A DNA stretch of 64,000 bases from Alphaproteobacteria bacterium (lineage in GTDB: Bacteria; Pseudomonadota; Alphaproteobacteria; Rhodobacterales; Rhodobacteraceae). The notes beneath the pieces were generated by a model. It made no database searches, was not told the DNA's origin, and saw nothing but the letters and a program-made list of their open reading frames with translations. Where the stretch lies: positions 1 to 64,000 of the forward strand of contig QOQE01000007.1 of assembly GCA_003331935.1 (NCBI GenBank), written 5' to 3'. A program made the translations under genes and the position numbers. Of the stretch, positions 18,080-29,532 are shown in pieces; the stretch's first letter is position 1, and the number at the start of each line of letters is the position of its first letter.

Positions 18080-19405
18080 TCATTTAGACTTTTCAACTTT
18101 GAATAATTCCCAATTACCTTCAAGACCTTTCAAAGTATAGTCCCCCATTGATTTCACAGAGAATTTTGTTCGGCCTAAAAGATCCTTCAAATTTTTTGTA
18201 ATAATAACTCTGCTTCCAGGACACTTCTCTAGCGCTCTAGCTGCGATATTGACCGCTATTCCTGTTATATCGTCTTTTCTCCATATCACTTCACCTACGT
18301 GCAAGCTACATCTAATTTTCAAACCGATTTCATTTAACTTCTCTATACTAGAAATTGCACTTTCAATAGATCTTGCAGGGCCATCAAAAACTGCCAGAAT
18401 ACCGTCTCCTGTATTTTTTACCAATTTGCCATTAAAACTTTCAACTGTATTTTTCATTATTTGATCATGCTTATTCATTTTTTCTGACCATTGTACATCG
18501 CCCATTTCGGTCATCTGCTTTGTTGAGTCCTCTATATCAGTAAATAAGATCGTAGCAAGGTTTCGATCGGCTGATTTGATATCTCTTCCTGTCTCAGAGA
18601 AAAACGTGATCAAGTCCTTCACAATATTTTCTCTTTCCTCATGCCATGGAAGATGCCCTCCGCTCGGATACTCAATATATTTCGATCCGCCTATCTTATC
18701 TGCTAAATATCTTCCATTTAGTTTGGAGACCGCTATGTCATCTCTTGAGTGTAATACCAAAACAGGTAAATTTATATCAGGCAAGCTTGCGCGTATATCT
18801 ACCCTCGTGAGTAATTCTAGAACGCTTTCGAGAGTTTTTGGATTACAGACCATTCGTTCCAATTTTGCAAAGTCCTCTTGTTTTGCAGGCATTTTTTGAG
18901 GACAAAAAATATAACCTGAACTTCCGGTGCCCCAATTACTTAATAGGTTCTCCTTGATTTTGTCAGGTTCTGGGTTCCATGGATAATCATCATCTCTAGT
19001 AAATCGAGCTGTTCCCCCAAAAACTGCAACGGATTTTACGTTTTGAGGGTAAGTTGCAGCATAAATCAATGATATAGAGGCACCTTCGGAAAGTCCTAAA
19101 AGAAAAAAATTTTCCAGTTTCTCTGCCTTAACAATAGAAGAAATATCGTCCATTCTTTCTTCTAAATTAGGTGCGGACGCATCTCTGTCAGAAAGGCCTT
19201 GACCTCTTTTGTCGAAAATAATGAGTTTGAAGAACCTACTTAACCCTCTTATCCAGCTCAGGTACTCAGGATCTCCCAGGGAAGCCTCCAAGTGTGATAT
19301 CATTCCTGGAACATAAATCAATGTTTCGTCGGATGAACCCCAAATTTGATAGGCAATAGTGAGCCCACCTGACTCTGTATACTTTAGGACATATTCTTCA
19401 CTCAT
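18080..19405 (-). CDS. Alpha/beta hydrolase fused to class III adenylate/guanylate cyclase domain
   Basis: A two-domain protein of 441 residues. Residues about 10-270 are an alpha/beta hydrolase with nucleophile Ser106 in GLSEGAS, acid Asp222/223 in HSRDD and His251 in GGHLPW. Residues about 280-440 are a class III cyclase domain with metal-binding ILFTDIEDST (287-295), NTGDG (331-335) and GIAVNIAARAL (transition-state Asn and Arg). This hydrolase-cyclase architecture occurs in several bacteria. It is probably soluble, because no membrane segment is seen. It is divergent from the Calvin operon 115 bases away and coupled to a CNB protein. Confidence 0.85.
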   Translation of the reverse strand: MSEEYVLKYTESGGLTIAYQIWGSSDETLIYVPGMISHLEASLGDPEYLSWIRGLSRFFKLIIFDKRGQGLSDRDASAPNLEERMDDISSIVKAEKLENFFLLGLSEGASISLIYAATYPQNVKSVAVFGGTARFTRDDDYPWNPEPDKIKENLLSNWGTGSSGYIFCPQKMPAKQEDFAKLERMVCNPKTLESVLELLTRVDIRASLPDINLPVLVLHSRDDIAVSKLNGRYLADKIGGSKYIEYPSGGHLPWHEERENIVKDLITFFSETGRDIKSADRNLATILFTDIEDSTKQMTEMGDVQWSEKMNKHDQIMKNTVESFNGKLVKNTGDGILAVFDGPARSIESAISSIEKLNEIGLKIRCSLHVGEVIWRKDDITGIAVNIAARALEKCPGSRVIITKNLKDLLGRTKFSVKSMGDYTLKGLEGNWELFKVEKSK

Positions 19406-19519
19406 AATTCATATAATAGAGAAAAATTAATAATAGCGTTACAATTAATAACCTTTTCTTTGAAATTATTTGTTGAAAACTTAATAGTATTTTCTTAAAA
19501 GAGGTTAAGGGGACGGACG

Positions 19520-19858
19520 TTGAAATTAAACGCGTTATTATGGAGGTTCAGCCTGACTCTTTATGCTTTACTGGGGTATGCTCTAGTTGCCTTAGTAGTC
19601 ACCTTATTTGTCCGACCTTTTCTTAATATAGAACGGTCAATTTTTGCTTATTTTGCCCCCTTTGGGCTGATTTACATAGTGCTGATGTTTTTCGCTCCAA
19701 CAAACAACTTCTCTTCTGGTTGGCATCGGTATATTGGGATCACTATTGGCGTGTTATTGCTTCTGCTTTTCTACCTAAAGGTAAGAAGCTATGTAAATAA
19801 AAAGAAGTATGAAGAAGAGATGGCAAGAGCAGCAATGGAAGAGGCTGAAAATTCTTGA
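19520..19858 (+). CDS. Unknown small membrane protein at the head of the Calvin cycle operon
   Basis: A 112-residue protein with three hydrophobic segments (about 10-31, 42-61 and 68-87) and a charged C-terminal tail rich in Lys and Glu. I do not recognise a family. The start is TTG with AGGGG 7 bases upstream. It ends 34 bases before cbbF and shares its strand, so it is probably the first gene of the cbb transcript. A membrane role linked to carbon supply is conceivable but unsupported. Confidence 0.65.
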   Translation: MKLNALLWRFSLTLYALLGYALVALVVTLFVRPFLNIERSIFAYFAPFGLIYIVLMFFAPTNNFSSGWHRYIGITIGVLLLLLFYLKVRSYVNKKKYEEEMARAAMEEAENS

Positions 19859-19892
19859 AAACTTCATTTAAACACCAAAACCAATAACTGTA

Positions 19893-20891
19893 ATGATCGA
19901 TTTAAAAAAAATTGTTAAAGATCCACGATTAGAAAAAACTCTAATTTCTTTATGCTCTAGTGCAATACAACTTAGTAAAGAAATTTCGTTGAGTGACTCT
20001 GAAGGAAATCATAGGCTTTTAGTGGGAACGAATTCTGATGGAGATCGACAGAAACAACTTGACGTTATCGCCGATGATATCTTTTGTGCATCATTGAAAG
20101 ATGCAGGTGTTGGTTTTTATGCATCAGAGGAACGTGAAACTATTGAGACGCTTAACAAAGATGGCGATTTAGGGGTTGCCATCGACCCTTTAGATGGATC
20201 GTCTAATATCGACTGTAACGTGTCTATAGGAACGATTTTTTCAATTAAAGAAGTTAGGAATAAAAATCATCCCCAAGAAGACTTTTTTATTTTAGGAGAT
20301 TATCTGGCTAGTGGTTACTTTATTTATGGCCCCCAAACAATACTAGTTTTTACTGTTGGCAGTGGTATATTAAAATTTTTATTAAATGTTGAAGATTACA
20401 AATTTAATGTAGTTTCTTCGAATATAAAAATTCCTGAACAAACTCAAGAATATGCTATTAACAGCTCAAATTCCAGATATTGGCCTGCTCCGGTAAGAAG
20501 TTATATAGAGGAGTTATTGGATGGCTATGCTGGGCCTAGAAAAAAAAACTACAATACGCGCTGGGTTGCTTCTTTAGTAGCTGATACCCATCGAATATTA
20601 GAAAGGGGCGGCATATTTCTTTATCCAGGAGATGATAGAGACGGCTATTCAGAAGGCCGACTTAGAAAAATTTATGAATGTGGACCAATAGCGTTTTTGG
20701 TCGAACAGGCCATTGGGCTTGCTACGGATGGGGTCGAACCCATCGTTGGCTCCCGTGCTAACGGTTTACATCAGAGAACACCCTTTGTATTTGGCAGCAA
20801 AGAAGAAGTTGAAACGGTTAAAAAATTTTATGAAGACCCAAAGAGTGCCCATTCGCCATTATTTAGAACAAGAGGGTTATTTAATAGGTAG
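19893..20891 (+). CDS. cbbF: Fructose-1,6-bisphosphatase class I
   Basis: A 332-residue sugar phosphatase. The metal and phosphate site DPLDGSSN is at 98-105, and the C-terminal Arg/Lys substrate region includes GGIFLYPGD and KIYECGPIAFLVEQAIG. It releases phosphate from fructose-1,6-bisphosphate (in such operons often also sedoheptulose-1,7-bisphosphate) for ribulose regeneration. It is followed 5 bases later by cbbP. The order F-P-A-L-S-X marks a dedicated Calvin operon rather than gluconeogenesis alone. Confidence 0.96.
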   Translation: MIDLKKIVKDPRLEKTLISLCSSAIQLSKEISLSDSEGNHRLLVGTNSDGDRQKQLDVIADDIFCASLKDAGVGFYASEERETIETLNKDGDLGVAIDPLDGSSNIDCNVSIGTIFSIKEVRNKNHPQEDFFILGDYLASGYFIYGPQTILVFTVGSGILKFLLNVEDYKFNVVSSNIKIPEQTQEYAINSSNSRYWPAPVRSYIEELLDGYAGPRKKNYNTRWVASLVADTHRILERGGIFLYPGDDRDGYSEGRLRKIYECGPIAFLVEQAIGLATDGVEPIVGSRANGLHQRTPFVFGSKEEVETVKKFYEDPKSAHSPLFRTRGLFNR

Positions 20892-20896
20892 TCACA

Positions 20897-21772
20897 TTGA
20901 GTATAAAGCATCCAATAATCTCAGTAACAGGCTCCTCAGGGGCAGGAACATCTACTGTCAAGCACACCTTTCAACAGATTTTTAGAAGGGAAAGTGTAAA
21001 GGCTGCAACTATCGAGGGAGATGCATTTCATAGGTATAATAGGAGAGAAATGAAAAAAGAGGTAGAAAAAAGGAACGCCGCTGGTGATGCAACTTTTTCT
21101 CATTTTTCATTCGATGCAAACTTACTTCCTGAGCTAGAAGAGTGTTTTAAAAGTTACAGTAAAAAAGGGACATGCCGTTACAGACACTATGTTCACAATG
21201 CTAAAGATGAACAGCTTCATGGCGTAAAAGCTGGAAGTTTTACAAAGTGGGAAGATTTCGATAGTGGTTCAGATTTACTTTTTTACGAAGGATTGCATGG
21301 AGCGGTAGTAAATGATGATGTGAACTTAGCACGGTATGCAGACTTAAAAATCGGTGTAGTCCCTGTTATAAACCTTGAATGGATCCAAAAAATTCATAGA
21401 GATAGAGATTCAAGAGGTTATAGTACGGAAGCGGTCACTGATACTATCTTGAGAAGAATGCACGCATATGTGCATTGTGTATGCCCACAATTTACAGAAA
21501 CTGATATTAATTTTCAAAGAGTACCAGTTGTCGATACATCCAATCCGTTAGTAGCTAGGTGGATACCGACAGCTGATGAAAGCCTAGTTGTTATCAGATT
21601 TAAAGATCCCCATGGAATAGATTTCCCTTATCTTGTTTCAATGATTCATGATAGTTGGATGAGTAGAGCGAACTCAATTGTAATACCAGGGGGGAAGCTT
21701 GATTTGGCCATGCAACTCATTTTAACCCCTCTAGTGGGACGGTTGGTTAATCAATCAAAAAGAGTGTTGTAG
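20897..21772 (+). CDS. cbbP: Phosphoribulokinase
   Basis: A bacterial-type (octameric class) phosphoribulokinase of 291 residues. The P-loop [10 protein letters not shown] is at 11-20, followed by EGDAFHR and the FYEGLHG segment. It makes ribulose-1,5-bisphosphate from ribulose-5-phosphate and ATP and is diagnostic of a working Calvin cycle. The start is GTG at 20897 (reading V-S-I-K), 5 bases after cbbF. The bacterial enzyme class is usually allosterically regulated by NADH. Confidence 0.97.
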   Translation: MSIKHPIISVTGSSGAGTSTVKHTFQQIFRRESVKAATIEGDAFHRYNRREMKKEVEKRNAAGDATFSHFSFDANLLPELEECFKSYSKKGTCRYRHYVHNAKDEQLHGVKAGSFTKWEDFDSGSDLLFYEGLHGAVVNDDVNLARYADLKIGVVPVINLEWIQKIHRDRDSRGYSTEAVTDTILRRMHAYVHCVCPQFTETDINFQRVPVVDTSNPLVARWIPTADESLVVIRFKDPHGIDFPYLVSMIHDSWMSRANSIVIPGGKLDLAMQLILTPLVGRLVNQSKRVL

Positions 21773-21801
21773 ATAGAAAATATTTTTTAATAGGAGAAAA
21801 A

Positions 21802-22860
21802 ATGGGCTTAGTTACATTGCGACAATTATTAGATCATGCAGCCGAAAATAAGTACGGTGTTCCAGCTTTTAACATCAATAATATGGAGCAGGGTTTAGCA
21901 ATATTAAATGCAGCTCAAAAGACCGACTCTCCAGTTATTCTTCAAGCAAGTAAAGGTGCAAGGGCTTACGCGGGGGATATTATGTTGTCTCATATAGTGG
22001 TAGCGCTATCAAAAATGTATCCTTCAATACCTATTTGTATGCATCAAGACCACGGAAATAATGAAGCTACTTGTATAACAGCTATCAAGCATGGTTTTAC
22101 GTCTGTAATGATGGACGGTTCTCTTGAAGTTGACCAAAAGACCCCAGCTTCTTATGAGTACAATGTGAATATAACAAAGAAGGTTGTAGAGATGGCTCAT
22201 TGGGTTGGAGCGTCGGTTGAAGGTGAGTTGGGCGTGTTGGGAAGTTTAGAAACAGGTGAAGCCGCCAAAGAGGATGGCTCAGGTGCTGAAGGAAAACTTG
22301 ACGCTAAGCAACTTTTAACCGACCCAGACCAGGCCTTGGACTTTGTTAAAAAAACTGACGTCGACGCTTTAGCCATTGCTTGTGGAACTAGCCATGGTGC
22401 TTATAAATTTAGCCGAAAACCTGATGGGGATATTTTAGCAATGGAAGTAATTGAGAAAATTCACAAAAAAATCCCAAAAACGCATCTAGTTATGCACGGA
22501 TCGTCATCAGTTCCACAATATCTTCAGGATCTAATAAATGAAAATGGTGGTGAAATGAGCCAGACCTATGGAGTTCCTGTAGAAGAAATTGAAAGAGGCA
22601 TAAAGTCAGGAGTAAGAAAAATCAATATAGATACTGACTGCAGGATGGCTATAACAGGTTACTTCAGAAAAATTGCAAAGGATAAACCTACAGAATTCGA
22701 CCCAAGGAAATTTGCGATTCCGGGGATGAAGGCTATGGAAAATCTATGTGCGGATAGGTTCGAACGATTTGGGACCGCTGGGCATGCAGGAAAAATCAAG
22801 GCAGTGCCTTTAGATGAAATGGCAGCTGGCTATGCGAATGGTGAATTAAAGCAAATTTAA
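21802..22860 (+). CDS. cbbA: Class II fructose-bisphosphate aldolase, Calvin-cycle type
   Basis: A 352-residue zinc aldolase. HQDHGNN at 81-87 carries the catalytic Asp83 and zinc-binding His84. Further zinc-site and substrate motifs are VEGELG, HGAYKF and MHGSSSVP. It joins triose phosphates to fructose-1,6-bisphosphate and probably also makes sedoheptulose-1,7-bisphosphate. A good ribosome site AGGAGAA lies before the ATG. It is 20 bases upstream of cbbL. No transketolase gene sits in this operon. Confidence 0.96.
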   Translation: MGLVTLRQLLDHAAENKYGVPAFNINNMEQGLAILNAAQKTDSPVILQASKGARAYAGDIMLSHIVVALSKMYPSIPICMHQDHGNNEATCITAIKHGFTSVMMDGSLEVDQKTPASYEYNVNITKKVVEMAHWVGASVEGELGVLGSLETGEAAKEDGSGAEGKLDAKQLLTDPDQALDFVKKTDVDALAIACGTSHGAYKFSRKPDGDILAMEVIEKIHKKIPKTHLVMHGSSSVPQYLQDLINENGGEMSQTYGVPVEEIERGIKSGVRKINIDTDCRMAITGYFRKIAKDKPTEFDPRKFAIPGMKAMENLCADRFERFGTAGHAGKIKAVPLDEMAAGYANGELKQI

Positions 22861-22879
22861 TAAATTTAAGGAGAACTAA

Positions 22880-24337
<1,458 letters not shown>

Positions 24338-24349
24338 GGAGAACAATTA

Positions 24350-24769
24350 ATGAGAGTTACACAAGGCACCTTTTCATTCTTACCCGATTTTACTGATCAA
24401 CAAATTCACGAACAAGTGCAGTACTGTATAGACAACGGATGGGCACTAAGCATTGAGCACACTGACGATCCACATCCTAGAAACACCTATTGGGAAATGT
24501 GGGGACATCCGATGTTTGATAATCCAGATGCAGCAGCTATAGTTTTTGAATTAAATGAATGTCGAAAAGTTTATGGTTCTCGTTACATAAAGATAATTGC
24601 ATTCGACCCATCACCCGGATGGGAGTCAATCAGGTTATCTTTTATAGTAAACAGACCTAGTGAGGAACCAGGGTTTAAGTTGAGTCGAACCGAGATCAAG
24701 GGCAGAAATATCCAGTACTCAATAACACCTTACTCGAGTGATAAGCCTCAAGGCTCAAGATATAAATAG
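24350..24769 (+). CDS. cbbS: RuBisCO small subunit, red-type
   Basis: A 139-residue small subunit. It begins MRVTQGTFSFLPDFTD and contains QVQYCIDNGWALSIEHTDDPHPRNTYWEMWG, the standard red-type pattern. The C-terminal extension of about 30 residues is also characteristic of red-type enzymes, where it forms the beta-hairpin tower of the central channel. It starts 12 bases after cbbL behind AAGGAGAAC and is followed 9 bases later by cbbX. Confidence 0.97.
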   Translation: MRVTQGTFSFLPDFTDQQIHEQVQYCIDNGWALSIEHTDDPHPRNTYWEMWGHPMFDNPDAAAIVFELNECRKVYGSRYIKIIAFDPSPGWESIRLSFIVNRPSEEPGFKLSRTEIKGRNIQYSITPYSSDKPQGSRYK

Positions 24770-24778
24770 AGTTCCCTG

Positions 24779-25693
24779 ATGGCTAATGAAGTTGAAGAAA
24801 AAGTGGTAAAGGCCGTTTCTGAGGTAAATTTAAAGGAAGATTTTCAGTCAAGTGGCGTTGCCGATATTCTTTCAGAGCTTGATAATAGCTTAATTGGTCT
24901 AGAGCCTGTAAAAACTAGAATTAAGGAAACGGCGTCCTTACTTTTGGTCGATAAAGCTAGAGAAAAGCTAGGCCTAGTCAGTGAGTCTCCCACATTACAC
25001 ATGAGTTTTTCTGGTAACCCAGGAACTGGGAAAACTACCGTTGCTCTCAAGATTGCCGACCTCCTGCATCGCTTGGGGTATGTAAGAAAGGGACACTTGG
25101 TAAGCGTCACAAGGGACGATCTTGTTGGTCAATATATCGGTCATACGGCTCCAAAAACTAAAGAAGTTCTCAAGAAAGCGATGGGTGGTGTTCTATTTAT
25201 CGATGAAGCTTATTATTTATATAGGCCTGAAAATGAGAGAGACTATGGCCAAGAAGCTATAGAGATATTATTGCAAGTAATGGAGAATAATAGAGATGAC
25301 TTGGTTGTAGTTTTAGCAGGCTATAAGGATAAAATGGATAAGTTTTTTGAAAGCAACCCTGGGTTTAGGTCGCGAGTAGCTCACCATATAGATTTTCCTG
25401 ACTATTCAAATGATGAGCTTTTAGAGATTGCTGAGGTTATGGTTGCCGGTATGAACTACAAGTTTAATAAAGGGAGCATAAAAGCTATGGCTGAGTATAT
25501 AGAATTGAGAAGAAAACAGCCTCACTTCGCTAATGCTCGTTCTATCCGAAATGCCATTGATCGCGCTAGGCTTCGACAAGCAAATAGAGTTTTCAATAAT
25601 TCAGATGGACCAATTGGCGCAAATTTTTTAAGCCAGATCGAAGATGTCGATATAAGGCAAAGCAGAGTATTTTCAGGTGGAATAGATAAGTAG
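24779..25693 (+). CDS. cbbX: Red-type RuBisCO activase CbbX
   Basis: A hexameric AAA+ ATPase of 304 residues that frees inhibited red-type RuBisCO by pulling on the CbbL C-terminus. Walker [10 protein letters not shown] is at 79-87 and Walker [10 protein letters not shown] near 140-148. The arginine-finger region [15 protein letters not shown] is present. It ends the Calvin operon. The stop is 1 base from the stop of the convergent mlaA gene, and no hairpin terminator fits between them, so termination must occur inside one of the genes. Confidence 0.97.
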   Translation: MANEVEEKVVKAVSEVNLKEDFQSSGVADILSELDNSLIGLEPVKTRIKETASLLLVDKAREKLGLVSESPTLHMSFSGNPGTGKTTVALKIADLLHRLGYVRKGHLVSVTRDDLVGQYIGHTAPKTKEVLKKAMGGVLFIDEAYYLYRPENERDYGQEAIEILLQVMENNRDDLVVVLAGYKDKMDKFFESNPGFRSRVAHHIDFPDYSNDELLEIAEVMVAGMNYKFNKGSIKAMAEYIELRRKQPHFANARSIRNAIDRARLRQANRVFNNSDGPIGANFLSQIEDVDIRQSRVFSGGIDK

Positions 25694-25694
25694 G

Positions 25695-26426
25695 CTAATC
25701 TTCGCTATATGGATCAAAGAAATCTGCTTCTTGGTCATCAATGTTAAAATCTTGTTTAGTTTGTAAAAACACGTTTCTTGTGGCGGCATAACTATCTGCC
25801 GAGTTGTATAAAGTAGCGTCGATCATAGGAGAAAATTCATATCTTTTTTGGAATACGTTGGCAACCTCTACCCCCAACATGACAATACCATCGATGCCTG
25901 CGGTAATTGGCTTTGAAGGGTTAAGAGCATAATCGGTTATCAATCCTACAGTTCCTCTTGCTGAGCTAGGGCCAAAGAGTGGCAATTCTACATATGCCCC
26001 TTGCGGTATATTTATTGAATTAAATGTTTCATCAAAACCTGTAGATCTTGGATAAATGCTCCACATGGAAGCGACATCGATCAGCCCTCCAATCCCAAGT
26101 GTGGAATTTATAACAAATCTACTGAGGTCAACCCCTGCACCACTTAAATCTCTCTGAAGGAGATGATTAATAAATCTTTTCGGCTCATTTAAATTTCCCC
26201 GAAAATTTGAAATTGGTATTCGTATCAATTCGGGGACATAAGAACCATAAAAGTTAGAGGTTGGTCTGATGGCATATCTGTCTAGGCCCTTATTGAACTC
26301 GTGTGTTTTTCTATTAATATTCTCAATTGGGTCATACGGTTCTTTTTCCATGAAGCTTTGTGCGCAAACTACTGAACTCAACAGAATTGCTACTAGAAAT
26401 ACCTTTATACATACCAGTAATCTCAT
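25695..26426 (-). CDS. mlaA: MlaA/VacJ family outer-membrane lipid-asymmetry protein
   Basis: A 243-residue protein of the MlaA family, which removes misplaced phospholipids from the outer membrane. Family segments are DPIENINRKTHEFNKGLDRY, NEPKRFINHLLQRD, NSTLGIGGLIDVAS and LPLFGPSSARGTVG. A hydrophobic signal peptide (1-22) ends VVCAQS. The Cys could be a degenerate lipobox, but Val at -1 is unusual, so signal peptidase I cleavage after VCA is also possible. It is convergent with cbbX, and no mlaBCDEF genes are nearby. Confidence 0.92.
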   Translation of the reverse strand: MRLLVCIKVFLVAILLSSVVCAQSFMEKEPYDPIENINRKTHEFNKGLDRYAIRPTSNFYGSYVPELIRIPISNFRGNLNEPKRFINHLLQRDLSGAGVDLSRFVINSTLGIGGLIDVASMWSIYPRSTGFDETFNSINIPQGAYVELPLFGPSSARGTVGLITDYALNPSKPITAGIDGIVMLGVEVANVFQKRYEFSPMIDATLYNSADSYAATRNVFLQTKQDFNIDDQEADFFDPYSED

Positions 26427-26530
26427 GATCTTTTACCCAACATACTGTTCAACTCTCATTAAAAAAGAAAATAACTTTACTAGGCAGAATCATTAGTTAT
26501 GAATACCTTGTATGTTATTCTTATAATATT

Positions 26531-27907
26531 GTGCCAAATATGGAAATACCTCTTTTTTTATACAACTCTTTTTCAAGAACAAAAGAAGCTTTCAGGCCCC
26601 TAGATATGAATAATGTCCGTATGTATGTGTGTGGCCCTACCGTTTATGACCGGGCTCATATAGGGAATGCTCGACCGGTTTTAGTTTTCGATATTTTGTT
26701 CAGACTTCTTCGTTACCTCTATGGAAAAGATAAAGTTACATACGTCAGGAATATTACGGATATTGATGATAAAATTAATGCTAAGGCTTTAGAAAGAGGT
26801 GTAAATATTGAGAGAGTTACTGAAGAAACCATAGAGTGGTTTCATAAGGACATGGATTTTTTGGGAGCGCTCCAACCCAATTATGAACCTAGAGCGACGG
26901 CTTATGTTTCTCAGATGATAGACATGGTCTCTAAACTCATTTCTCTTTCTTTTGCCTATCCAAGCGAAGATGGACATGTGTTTTTTGAGGTAGAAAAGTT
27001 TGCGGATTATGGACAGCTTTCTAACAAAAAAGTAGGTGAGCTTAAAGAAGGTGTCAGAATAGAAAATGAGACTAGTAAAAGAAATCCGCTAGATTTTGTT
27101 TTATGGAAACCATCATCTAATGAAGAACCCGGGTGGGATAGCCCCTGGGGAAGAGGACGACCAGGCTGGCATATTGAATGTTCGGCTATGGCCAAGGATA
27201 TATTAGGAGATCAATTTGACATTCATGGGGGAGGCATAGATTTGATTTTTCCTCATCATGAGAACGAAATTGCACAAAGTACATGTTCGAATGATATGAA
27301 AAAATTTGCTAATTTTTGGCTTCACAATGGGTTCCTAAAGATCGAAGGGGAAAAGATGTCGAAGTCACTAAATAATTTTTTGACAGTCTTTGATCTAATT
27401 AAGAGAGATTTTTCAGGATCAGCAATAAGATACAATATGCTTGCAACGCATTACCGACAGCCTTTGGATTGGAAATTTGAAAGACTTGCAGAAGCTGAAA
27501 AGACATTAGTAAAGTGGAATAATAAAATTAGGTCCAAGAACGAGGCTGACCTACCAAAAAAAGTTCTCAATGCTTTGCTTGATGATTTAAATACACCCCT
27601 ATCTATCCATGAAATGCATCAGTTATTTAATAAAGGAAAGTTTGATGATTTAACTGACGCTTGTGAATTTTTTGGGTTTGTTGCGAAAGACAAAAAAGGT
27701 AGTTTAGAAATACCATCGGAGTTATCTGAAAACGTTGATAAGTTAATTAAAGAACGAAATATCGCACGGTTGTCAAAAAACTTTTCGCTGGCGGATAAAA
27801 TAAGAGAAGACTTGTTGGATGCTGGTATTATAATTAAAGATAGCGGTCAAGAAACTACTTGGGAAACAAGTCAAAATCTCGAAATAAAAAAACTTAAAAA
27901 ACTATGA
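26531..27907 (+). CDS. cysS: Cysteinyl-tRNA synthetase
   Basis: A class I aminoacyl-tRNA synthetase of 458 residues. YVCGPTVYDRAHIGNARP holds the zinc Cys and the HIGH-type HIGN motif, and GEKMSKSLNNF holds the KMSKS loop. The zinc site continues with WHIECSAMA and HHENEIAQ. It charges tRNA-Cys. The start is GTG at 26531; an in-frame ATG follows at 26540. The stop overlaps the ATG of cimA by 4 bases. Confidence 0.97.
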   Translation: MPNMEIPLFLYNSFSRTKEAFRPLDMNNVRMYVCGPTVYDRAHIGNARPVLVFDILFRLLRYLYGKDKVTYVRNITDIDDKINAKALERGVNIERVTEETIEWFHKDMDFLGALQPNYEPRATAYVSQMIDMVSKLISLSFAYPSEDGHVFFEVEKFADYGQLSNKKVGELKEGVRIENETSKRNPLDFVLWKPSSNEEPGWDSPWGRGRPGWHIECSAMAKDILGDQFDIHGGGIDLIFPHHENEIAQSTCSNDMKKFANFWLHNGFLKIEGEKMSKSLNNFLTVFDLIKRDFSGSAIRYNMLATHYRQPLDWKFERLAEAEKTLVKWNNKIRSKNEADLPKKVLNALLDDLNTPLSIHEMHQLFNKGKFDDLTDACEFFGFVAKDKKGSLEIPSELSENVDKLIKERNIARLSKNFSLADKIREDLLDAGIIIKDSGQETTWETSQNLEIKKLKKL

Positions 27908-29532
27908 CCACAAAAGAGCGGCTTTATATTTACGATACCACACTAAGAGATGGGCAACAGACCCAAGGTGTGACCTTCTCACTTGATGATAAGTTGAGGA
28001 TAAGTCAACTATTATCGGACATCGGTATTGATTACATAGAGGGTGGTTGGCCAGGGGCTAATCCAGTAGATAGTGAGTTTTTTGATAAGAGAGTAGAGTT
28101 TGGTAAAACAAGGCTCGTTGCTTTTGGCATGACCAAAAGATTTGGAAGATCTGTCGAAAATGACGAAACATTGGCACAAGTAATATCTGCTGGCACCAGT
28201 GTTGTATGTCTTGTTGGGAAGAGCCATGATTTTCATGTACAGAAAGCTTTGGGAATCTCGTTAGATGAAAACGTCGAGTTAATTACCTCTTCAATAAAAT
28301 ATTTAAAATCTCTAGGTAAAGAAGTCCATTTTGATGCTGAACATTTTTTTGATGGTTTTTCAGCCAACAAATCATATGCGGTTTCCATTGTAAAAGAAGC
28401 AATGTCAGCTGGAGCTGATTGGGTTGTATTATGCGACACTAACGGTGGCTGCATGCCTGATCAAGTAACAGCAACTGTAAAGAGTTTGATTCAAGAGGGT
28501 ATTGAAGGTAGTAGGCTGGGTATTCATGCCCATAATGATACTGAAAATGCTGTGGCTAATTCGCTAGCAGCAGTTCAAGCTGGTGTTAGACAAATACAGG
28601 GCACACTTAATGGACTCGGAGAAAGATGTGGTAATGCAAATTTAATCTCAATATTGCCTACTCTTTTATTAAAACCAATATTTGCTGAAAGATTTATTAC
28701 TGGAGTAACGTTTGATAACCTTAAAGAAATAACGAGGGCATCAAGGATTATGGATGACGTGCTCAACAGGGTTCCTAACAGATTTGCACCTTACGTCGGC
28801 AGCTCTGCATTCGCTCATAAGGCAGGATTACATGCTAACGCGATATTGAAGAACACAGAAACTTATGAGCATATAAATCCAGAGTTGGTGGGAAACGAGA
28901 GGATAATTCCAGTATCTAATCAAGCAGGCTTATCAAATTTAAGGGAGAAACTTCACCAAGCAGGCATTAATGTTAATGACGATAATGGAAAGCTTTCTAT
29001 GTTGCTAAAAGAAATTAAAGACAAGGAAAGTGAAGGGTATTCATTCGACTCAGCTAGTGCGTCTTTTGAAATTTTTGCAAGAAAGATATTAGGTCAAATG
29101 CCTAACTTTTTTGAGGTAAAAAGGTATCGGGTTACAACAGAGCGCAGAAAAGACACCATAGGTAATACTAAAACACTATCTGAAGCAGTGGTTGTTTTGA
29201 AGATTGGTGATAAAGAAACGCTTTCAGTATCGGAAAGTATGGATGAAGACATGAATGATTTGGGCCCGGTAAATGCATTGTCCAAAGCTATTTCGAAGGA
29301 TCTAGGTCATTACCAGGATATCATTGATGGCGTGCGCCTAGTAGATTTTAAAGTGAGGATTACATCTGGAGGAACGTCGGCAGTAACCAGAGTTTTAATT
29401 GATAGCGAAGATGAAAAAGGCCTAAGATGGTCCACCTTAGGCGTTTCTGCAAATATTCTTGATGCCAGTTTTCAAGCTCTTCTAGACTCAATTAATTGGA
29501 AATTGATTAGGGAAGGAGCAGCCCCAAATTGA
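27904..29532 (+). CDS. cimA: (R)-citramalate synthase
   Basis: A 542-residue member of the LeuA-like family, CimA type. YDTTLRDGQQTQGVTFS near the N-terminus is the metal-binding motif, HAHNDTENAVANS holds the second metal His pair, and the C-terminal part (from about 390) is the LeuA allosteric domain. It condenses pyruvate and acetyl-CoA to citramalate for isoleucine synthesis, bypassing threonine. It overlaps both cysS and the following NDUFAF6-like gene by 4 bases. Confidence 0.93.
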   Translation: MTTKERLYIYDTTLRDGQQTQGVTFSLDDKLRISQLLSDIGIDYIEGGWPGANPVDSEFFDKRVEFGKTRLVAFGMTKRFGRSVENDETLAQVISAGTSVVCLVGKSHDFHVQKALGISLDENVELITSSIKYLKSLGKEVHFDAEHFFDGFSANKSYAVSIVKEAMSAGADWVVLCDTNGGCMPDQVTATVKSLIQEGIEGSRLGIHAHNDTENAVANSLAAVQAGVRQIQGTLNGLGERCGNANLISILPTLLLKPIFAERFITGVTFDNLKEITRASRIMDDVLNRVPNRFAPYVGSSAFAHKAGLHANAILKNTETYEHINPELVGNERIIPVSNQAGLSNLREKLHQAGINVNDDNGKLSMLLKEIKDKESEGYSFDSASASFEIFARKILGQMPNFFEVKRYRVTTERRKDTIGNTKTLSEAVVVLKIGDKETLSVSESMDEDMNDLGPVNALSKAISKDLGHYQDIIDGVRLVDFKVRITSGGTSAVTRVLIDSEDEKGLRWSTLGVSANILDASFQALLDSINWKLIREGAAPN

